Shown one piece after another: positions 13,841-18,787 of a stretch of DNA of 28,509 bases. A program made the translations under genes and the position numbers. Every line of letters starts with the position of its first letter. Position 1 is the stretch's first letter. The stretch lies in the IMG/VR virus record IMGVR_UViG_3300047551_000904, positions 1-28,509 of that record; one strand, given 5' to 3'. The notes below the pieces were generated by a model that saw only the letters and a list, made by a program, of their open reading frames with translations, had not been told where the DNA came from and searched no databases. Source of the stretch: a virus.

Positions 13841-13980
13841 CCAAGCGCATCGACGCCACCGATATTGCGGAGGCCCGCGCCGAAGGGTATCGACAGGCCC
13901 AGTTTGAGGCCGGACTCCGTGCCAAGGCCCGCGGAGCCAAAGCCGCTGCGACCCGCCGGCAACGCAAGGCCGACCCGTGA
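13780..13980 (+). CDS. Small single-span membrane protein with basic helix
   Basis: 66 residues. One hydrophobic helix at 4-21 (FTHFLALALGVIAGILL) is followed by an amphipathic, Arg/Lys/Ala-rich cytosolic helix. It starts 61 nt inside the 3' end of the previous gene. It resembles small phage membrane peptides of unknown role. Confidence 0.55.
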   Translation: MAIFTHFLALALGVIAGILLTKRIDATDIAEARAEGYRQAQFEAGLRAKARGAKAAATRRQRKADP

Positions 13981-14096
13981 TCCGCCGCGCCGTCGACACG
14001 CTCTTGACCGTCGCGCTCCTGCTCGCCACCCTTCCCCTGCTCCTCGTCCTCTCCCTCCTCCGCTCGTGGAGACGCACCGATGTCCGGCAAAGGTGA
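13977..14096 (+). CDS. Very small membrane peptide
   Basis: 39 residues from a GTG overlapping the preceding stop (GTGA). Basic ends flank a helix of about 20 residues (TLLTVALLLATLPLLLVLSL). It is probably inserted in the inner membrane. Support rests on hydrophobicity and coupling to its neighbours. Confidence 0.4.
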   Translation: MIRRAVDTLLTVALLLATLPLLLVLSLLRSWRRTDVRQR

Positions 14097-14256
14097 CACC
14101 CCACGCCCCCTCTCCGTCTCACCCGAGACGTTCACCGGCAACTGGCAGAAAGCCTTCGGCCCCGCCATCGACGATGCCGTCGGCTACGACCCGAACCACT
14201 ACACCCCGCTGACCGACAAGCCCGCCCGCGAAACCCTCGGCGATCCCGAGGAATAG
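14080..14256 (+). CDS. Small soluble hypothetical protein
   Basis: 58 residues rich in Pro, Asp, Thr and Gly, including the segment NWQKAFGPAIDDAVGYDPNH. It overlaps the previous peptide gene by 17 nt and is the last gene before a 181-nt non-coding gap. No family recognised. Confidence 0.45.
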   Translation: MSGKGDTPRPLSVSPETFTGNWQKAFGPAIDDAVGYDPNHYTPLTDKPARETLGDPEE

Positions 14257-14278
14257 CGCATCACTAGCGCGTCACTCA

Positions 14279-14409
14279 CTTGCTAGGTGGTGGGGTGTAA
14301 CCGTCCCGGTCGGCAATACCGGTCGCCACTACACTCGTAAGGCCGACGAGGGCGAACCTCCTCCGAGCATACCACCGCCCGTTGACTCGACCTCGCATCA
14401 CCTAGCAAG
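14279..14409. repeat. Non-coding segment bracketed by an exact 11-bp inverted repeat
   Basis: CTTGCTAGGTG (14279-14289) and its exact reverse complement CACCTAGCAAG (14399-14409) enclose 109 nt. Inside is a 5-bp hairpin CCGGT/ACCGG (14306-14322). TTGACT at 14382-14387 lies 15 nt before TAGCAA in the second arm, a possible but short-spaced promoter. The gap 14257-14437 contains no ORF I can support. It separates the early genes from the ParB/Mom cassette and could be an operator region, a boundary of an inserted cassette or part of a packaging/replication site. Confidence 0.6.
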
Positions 14410-14437
14410 CCCCATCCAACGCCTCAACTTTATCCGG

Positions 14438-15025
14438 ATGACAACCGCCCGCCACGTCCCCATCGGTGACATCAAGCCGAACCCCAACAACCCGCGCATC
14501 ATCAAGGATGACAAGTTCCGCAAACTGGTAAAGTCCATCAAGGATTTCCCAGAGATGCTGACGTTACGCCCCATCGTGGTCAATAGCGAGATGGTCGTGT
14601 TGGGCGGCAATATGCGCCTTAAAGCCTGTCAAGCGGCGGGGCTATCCGAAGTCCCCGTCATCCTAGCATCCGGATTAACGGATGAACAACAGCGCGAGTT
14701 CATCATCAAGGACAACGTAGGCTTTGGCGAGTGGGAGTGGGAAACGTTGGCAAACGAATGGGACGCCGAGGAACTGGCGGATTGGGGATTAGACTTGCCT
14801 GTAATGGATGAAATCGCGGAAGTTGATTTCGCCAACTTGCCAGATGGCGACAAACCCGACTTTGAGCAAATGACATTTACTTTACATACCTCCCAAGCTG
14901 ATACAATCCGCGAAGCGTTGGAACTTGCAAAGTCTGTGGGGCCGTTTGTGGATATGCCAAATCAAAACAGCAACGGCAATGCCCTTGCCCGCATTGCGGA
15001 GGCAGCACTTGGCGCACTCCGCTAA
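14438..15025 (+). CDS. ParB/sulfiredoxin-fold (ParB-N-like) nuclease-domain protein
   Basis: 195 residues. The N-terminal ~100 residues match the phage ParB/Srx domain: VPIGDIKPNPNNPR start, a hydrophobic RPIVVN strand, the signature VLGGNMRLKACQAAG, and the helix EQQREFIIKDNVGFGEW. In phages this domain is often found beside or fused to DNA-modifying enzymes and can nick DNA or hydrolyse nucleotides; I cannot tell whether this one does. The second half is acidic and Trp-rich. Codon use is visibly less GC-rich than in the flanking genes. The Mom-like gene begins inside its 3' end, indicating coupled translation. Confidence 0.85.
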   Translation: MTTARHVPIGDIKPNPNNPRIIKDDKFRKLVKSIKDFPEMLTLRPIVVNSEMVVLGGNMRLKACQAAGLSEVPVILASGLTDEQQREFIIKDNVGFGEWEWETLANEWDAEELADWGLDLPVMDEIAEVDFANLPDGDKPDFEQMTFTLHTSQADTIREALELAKSVGPFVDMPNQNSNGNALARIAEAALGALR

Positions 15026-15716
15026 AGACATTCGCGTGGCCCCAATAAGTGCCGCCGATGCTCGCGCCATTGTCAAGCGTTACCACTATAGCGGAAAGGT
15101 GGTCAACAACAGCCAGTTGCATCTCGGCGTATTCCTAAATGGGCGTTGTCTCGGCGCGATGTCGTTTGGCCCGTCGCTCGACAAGCGTAAACTTGTCGGC
15201 CTTGTCGCGGGTACGCCGTGGAACGGATTCATCGAATTAAACCGGATGGCGTTTAGCGACGAATTGCCACGCAACAGCGAGTCACGAGCTTTGTCGGTTG
15301 CCTTTAGGATGCTTCGCGCCAACGCCCCGCATTTGCAATGGGTCGTGTCATTTGCAGATGGGACGCAATCGGGGGATGGCGGGATATACCGCGCCAGCGG
15401 GTTTGTGTTGACCGGGATTAAAAAGAATACGCAAGTATGGGCCGCGCCAACAGGTGGACGAGGGAATTGCGAACAACAGCGTGCCGCCGTGGTGTCGCGT
15501 ACATCTGTGACTAAAAGTACGCACATTCTGGATGACGGCGGTGCATCAATGGCAAAGTATGTGGCGGCTGGGTTTGTGCCGTTGAAAGGGTTTCAGCTTC
15601 GCTATGTGTATTTTCTAAATCCTTCCGCACGCGAACGTTTGACGGTTCCAGTTCTCCCATTTTCCCGCATTGCCGAAATGGGCGCGGGGATGTATCGTGG
15701 TAAAGTACGCGCATAA
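15009..15716 (+). CDS. Mom-like DNA adenine modification protein (GNAT-related)
   Basis: The TTG at 15009 is chosen because a perfect GGAGG (14998-15002) lies 6 nt upstream. It gives 235 residues, close to phage Mu Mom. Mu Mom converts adenine in DNA to a methylcarbamoyl form that resists many restriction enzymes. Visible family features are the His26-Tyr27 pair in RYHYSGK, the NRMAF segment with Arg79, SFADG with Asp117, and GGIYRASGF with Tyr127. From memory, the essential Mu residues H48/Y49, R101, D139 and Y149 have the same spacing (a constant offset of 22). Low-GC codons resemble the upstream ParB-like gene, which it overlaps by 17 nt. The stop codon lies in the acceptor stem of a tRNA-like element. 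The modification chemistry here is inferred. Confidence 0.85.
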   Translation: MAHSAKDIRVAPISAADARAIVKRYHYSGKVVNNSQLHLGVFLNGRCLGAMSFGPSLDKRKLVGLVAGTPWNGFIELNRMAFSDELPRNSESRALSVAFRMLRANAPHLQWVVSFADGTQSGDGGIYRASGFVLTGIKKNTQVWAAPTGGRGNCEQQRAAVVSRTSVTKSTHILDDGGASMAKYVAAGFVPLKGFQLRYVYFLNPSARERLTVPVLPFSRIAEMGAGMYRGKVRA

Positions 15717-15781
15717 AGCACAGCGAGCGGTGCGCTTGGCGTCCAGCCAAGAGGGGGCGGTGCAAATCCGACCTATGCGCT
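15709..15781 (+). tRNA. tRNA-like cloverleaf, possibly degenerate (anticodon position reads TCC)
   Basis: Acceptor arms GCGCATA (15709-15715) and TATGCGC (15774-15780) pair perfectly. Between them, in order, are a D-arm GCAC/GTGC, an anticodon arm CTTGG/CCAAG with a 7-nt loop CGTCCAG, and a T-arm-like GGCGG/CCGAC enclosing TGCAAAT. The box GGTGCAAATCC differs at one base from the usual T-arm box, and total length is normal. Against a working tRNA: no U at positions 8 and 33, one T-stem mismatch, one extra base after the T-stem, and no encoded CCA. The loop would read TCC (Gly). It could be a decayed tRNA, an unusual tRNA or a tRNA mimic. The first 8 bases overlap the Mom-like gene. Confidence 0.4.
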
Positions 15782-15803
15782 TTACAGGGAAAGAACAGGG
15801 AAT

Positions 15804-16121
15804 ATGTCACCAACTCCACCAAAGCACAGTCAATTCAAGAAAGGTCAATCGGGCAACCCGAAAGGACGGCCGAAGCTCCCTGACATCAAGGAGGCGTTGG
15901 CGAAGGTGCTGGCCGACGAGAAAGACGGATATTCCGCGCTTGAGGCGACTTTGATGGCTCTCCGCGCCAAGGCCGTCAAGGGCGATATTCGGGCTGCTGA
16001 AGCCCTGCTGGATCGTGCCTTTGGCAAGCCGCGCCAGTCGGTTGACCACACGACGGGCGGTGACAAGTTGCCGCCGACCGCCGTCCGCGTCGAACTCATC
16101 GCCCCCTCCATCGAGGACTAA
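15804..16121 (+). CDS. DUF5681-domain protein, probable small terminase-associated protein
   Basis: 105 residues. The N-terminus FKKGQSGNPKGRPKLP is the DUF5681 signature, followed by a helical region (IKEALAKVLADEKDGYSALEATLMALRAKAVKGDIRAAEALLDRAFGKP). In phages this family is usually found just upstream of the large terminase and probably acts in DNA recognition for packaging. GGGAA lies shortly before the ATG. The following methyltransferase overlaps by one base (TAATG). Confidence 0.8.
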   Translation: MSPTPPKHSQFKKGQSGNPKGRPKLPDIKEALAKVLADEKDGYSALEATLMALRAKAVKGDIRAAEALLDRAFGKPRQSVDHTTGGDKLPPTAVRVELIAPSIED

Positions 16122-17428
16122 TGACAACGTGGGAAGTACGCCACGGGGACTGCCGCGACGTGATGCGGTCGCTCCCCGCCGACAGCGTGGACGCCATCGT
16201 CAGCGACCCGCCATACGGCCTCGCCTTTATGGGGAAGGAATGGGACCACGGCGTCCCCGGCGTTGAGTTCTGGACCGAGGCGCTACGGGTCGCCAAGCCG
16301 GGAGCGCACCTCGTGGCGTTCGGCGGGACGCGGACGTTCCACCGACTTGCGGTCGCCATCGAGGACGCGGGGTGGGAGGTGCGCGACTGCCTCTCGTGGC
16401 TCTATGGGTCGGGCTTCCCGAAGTCGCTGGACGTGGGCAAGGCCATCGACAAGGTAAACGGAGAGACGGATCGGGCGTTGCGGTTCTGCGCGTGGTTTCG
16501 GACGACTGGCGTCAGCAGAAAGACAACAACCGACGCGATGATTCAGGACGGCCACATCAGCGCCAACGGAACGATGGCCGGGCATTATTATGCGACCAGC
16601 ATCGCCGGACAACCTGCGGTCCCGACCCGTTCGATATGGCAAACGCTGCGCCCATTGTGCGGTGACGTGCCGGGCTGGGTCGACCAACTCGTCGAGCGTC
16701 ACGAAGCCGAGCGGGAAGTGGTGGGCGAAAAGGCCAGCACCGCGTTAGCCGTTGCGCCCGGACAGAATACCGACCGCCCGCAGGTCAACCTCGACATCAC
16801 CCGCCCCGCCACCGATGCCGCGAAGCAATGGGACGGCTGGGGCACCGCGCTCAAGCCAGCATATGAGCCGATAATCCTCGCCCGCAAGCCGCTGGTCGGC
16901 ACGGTCGCGGCGAACGTCACGCAGTACGGGACGGGCGGGATCAACGTGGACGGGACGCGCATTGGTGGTCGCTGGCCCGCCAACGTCTGCCTTGACGAGG
17001 ACGCGGCGGCGATGTTCCCCGAGTCGCGCTTCTTCTATACAGCCAAGGCGTCCCGCCGGGAACGGGAAGCGGGGCTGGACGGGATGCCGGAGCGCATTGC
17101 CGCCAAGTCCAACGGCGCACAAGCCGCCGAGGATCGCGGCGAGATGTATGACCCCGACACGATCGGGCTGAACCGCGCCACCCGGACCACCAACCACCAC
17201 CCCACCGTCAAGCCCATCGCCCTGATGCGCTGGCTCTGCCGTCTCGTCACGCCACCGGGTGGACTCATCCTCGACCCCTTCAACGGCTCCGGCTCTACCG
17301 GCTGCGCGGCGGTCCTTGAAGGCTTCCGCTACCTCGGGGCCGAGCTTGAGGCCGAGTACGTCGAGATCGCCCGACGCCGGATCGCGTACTGGGAGAGCCA
17401 GCGGGCCGAGCCCGACCTGTTCGGATGA
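16121..17428 (+). CDS. Beta-class N6-adenine/N4-cytosine DNA methyltransferase (DPPY type)
   Basis: A 435-residue S-adenosylmethionine-dependent DNA methyltransferase. The catalytic motif IV DPPYG is N-terminal (Asp29-Tyr32), and the cofactor-binding motif I, DPFNGSGSTG, is C-terminal (~385-394). Catalytic-first order defines the beta class. Before motif I is the expected KP-rich X motif (HHPTVKPIALMRWLCRLVTPPGG). The middle ~250 residues would carry target recognition. It methylates an exocyclic amine; which base cannot be told by eye. It is wedged between the small-terminase-like gene and the large terminase with 1- and 4-nt overlaps, so it is expressed with packaging genes. No cognate endonuclease is seen. 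Confidence 0.93.
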   Translation: MTTWEVRHGDCRDVMRSLPADSVDAIVSDPPYGLAFMGKEWDHGVPGVEFWTEALRVAKPGAHLVAFGGTRTFHRLAVAIEDAGWEVRDCLSWLYGSGFPKSLDVGKAIDKVNGETDRALRFCAWFRTTGVSRKTTTDAMIQDGHISANGTMAGHYYATSIAGQPAVPTRSIWQTLRPLCGDVPGWVDQLVERHEAEREVVGEKASTALAVAPGQNTDRPQVNLDITRPATDAAKQWDGWGTALKPAYEPIILARKPLVGTVAANVTQYGTGGINVDGTRIGGRWPANVCLDEDAAAMFPESRFFYTAKASRREREAGLDGMPERIAAKSNGAQAAEDRGEMYDPDTIGLNRATRTTNHHPTVKPIALMRWLCRLVTPPGGLILDPFNGSGSTGCAAVLEGFRYLGAELEAEYVEIARRRIAYWESQRAEPDLFG

Positions 17429-18624
17429 CCGCCCTCTCGGTCCCGACCCCGAAGGCGTTCGGCTACCTCTTCACCCCCGCGCTCGGGGCGCTCCGCTACC
17501 GCGTGGCCTACGGGGGGCGAGGCTCGGCGAAGTCGTGGCAGTTCGCCCGCGCCCTGCTCGTCCACGGCCTCTCCAGCCCGCTCCGCATCCTCTGCGCCCG
17601 TGAGTATCAAGCGAGCATCCGGGACTCGGTGCATCGCGTCCTCGCTGACCAGATCGACCTGCTCGGGCTCTCGGGGTTCTACACCATCCAAGAGTCCGCC
17701 ATTCTGGGGGCCAACGGGACCGAGTTCCTGTTCAAGGGGCTGCGCCGCGACATCGCGCAGATCAAGTCCACGGAAGGCATCGACCTCTGCTGGGTCGAGG
17801 AGGCCGAGGCGGTCTCCGACCACTCGTGGCGCACCCTCATCCCGACCATCCGCAAGCCGAACTCCGAGATCTGGGTGACGTTCAACCCCGCGATGGAGTC
17901 CGACCCGACCTACCAGCGGTTCGTCAAGTCGCCCCCCGAACGCTCGGTCGTCCGGCTGGTCAGCTACCTCGACAACCCGTGGTTCCCCGCCGTGCTGAAG
18001 GAGGAGGCCGACGCCCTGCTCCGCGCCGACCCCGAGGCCCACGCGCACGTCTGGGGCGGCAAGCCGTGGTCCCGCTCGGACGCGCAGGTCTTGTCCGGCA
18101 AGTGGCGCGTCGCCGAGTTCATGCCGAGCGAGGGCTGGCAGGGCCCGTACTACGGCGCGGACTGGGGCTTCGCGCACGACCCGACGACGCTCGTCCGGCT
18201 CTGGACACACGACGGGCGGCTCTACCTCGAGCACGAGGCGGGCGGGGTCCAGCTTGATACCGACGCGACGGTCCGGGCGTTCGACGAGGTGCCGGACAGC
18301 CGGAAGCACGTCATCCGATCCGACTCGGCCCGACCCGAGACCATCGCCGAGATGAAGAAGCGCGGGTTCCGGACCGAGGCCGCACCGAAGTGGGCGGGCT
18401 CCGTGCAAGACGGCATCCAGCACCTCCGCAGCTACACGGACATCGTCATCCATCCCCGGTGCAAGCGGGCGATCGAGGAGGCGCGGCTCTGGCGCTACAA
18501 GACGGACGCCCGGACCGAGGAGGTCTTGCCGCACCTGTATCCGGGGAACGACCACATCTGGGACGCGGTGCGTTATGCCCTCGCCCCGCTCATCAAGAAG
18601 GGCCCGAGCATCTTCGTGGTCTAA
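17425..18624 (+). CDS. terL: Terminase large subunit (TerL)
   Basis: 399 residues. The packaging ATPase domain has Walker A GGRGSAKS (30-37), an adenine-binding YGG just before it, and Walker B LCWVEEAE (Glu125/126). A coupling-motif-like VTFNP follows. The C-terminal RNase H-like nuclease shows GADWGFAHD (Asp246), IRSDSARPE (Asp300) and NDHIWDAVRY (Asp376/380). It resembles PBSX/SPP1-type (Terminase_3) enzymes. It translocates DNA into the prohead and cuts concatemers. ATGA overlap with the methyltransferase upstream; the portal gene follows after 163 nt. Confidence 0.95.
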   Translation: MTALSVPTPKAFGYLFTPALGALRYRVAYGGRGSAKSWQFARALLVHGLSSPLRILCAREYQASIRDSVHRVLADQIDLLGLSGFYTIQESAILGANGTEFLFKGLRRDIAQIKSTEGIDLCWVEEAEAVSDHSWRTLIPTIRKPNSEIWVTFNPAMESDPTYQRFVKSPPERSVVRLVSYLDNPWFPAVLKEEADALLRADPEAHAHVWGGKPWSRSDAQVLSGKWRVAEFMPSEGWQGPYYGADWGFAHDPTTLVRLWTHDGRLYLEHEAGGVQLDTDATVRAFDEVPDSRKHVIRSDSARPETIAEMKKRGFRTEAAPKWAGSVQDGIQHLRSYTDIVIHPRCKRAIEEARLWRYKTDARTEEVLPHLYPGNDHIWDAVRYALAPLIKKGPSIFVV

Positions 18625-18667
18625 TCGGTAGCGGGCTACCCGTTCGGGGGTGCTTCCGTTCGTAAGT

Positions 18668-18690
18668 GGTACCGGGGTGCCTTTTATTTA
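18668..18690 (+). terminator. Weak intrinsic-terminator-like hairpin after terL
   Basis: GGTAC (18668-18672) and GTGCC (18677-18681) form a 5-bp stem with one G-T pair and a CGGG loop, followed by TTTTATTTA. The T-rich tail is striking in this GC-rich genome, but the stem is short, so termination may be partial. Confidence 0.4.
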
Positions 18691-18716
18691 CCGCGCCCCG
18701 TTGTTAAAAGTCGCCC

Positions 18717-18745
18717 TTGCGCGGTTGCTTGCTTTCGCGTAGCCT
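18717..18745 (+). promoter_or_regulatory. Possible promoter before the portal gene
   Basis: TTGCGC (18717-18722) and TAGCCT (18740-18745) are 17 nt apart. The -10-like TAG(C/T)CT also occurs in the candidate at 8915. It lies between the terminator-like hairpin and the portal start. Weak matches; listed as a candidate only. Confidence 0.25.
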
Positions 18746-18787
18746 TGATGGTGGCGAGTCCCATCCCCTCACCTTCGGGGCGCACGT

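Noticed and set aside
15670-15954. 94-codon plus-strand ORF overlapping the tRNA-like element
   Set aside because: It runs through the tRNA-like structure and the start of the DUF5681 gene in another frame, has no ribosome-binding site and no recognisable sequence.
17329-18555. Long minus-strand ORF (408 codons) opposite the large terminase
   Set aside because: The plus strand has complete TerL ATPase and nuclease motifs. The antisense frame is open only because of GC-rich third positions.
18625-18787. cos or pac site between terL and portal
   Set aside because: I found only a weak hairpin with a T-rich tail and a weak promoter candidate. There is no repeated terminase-binding motif or cohesive-end symmetry that I could defend.
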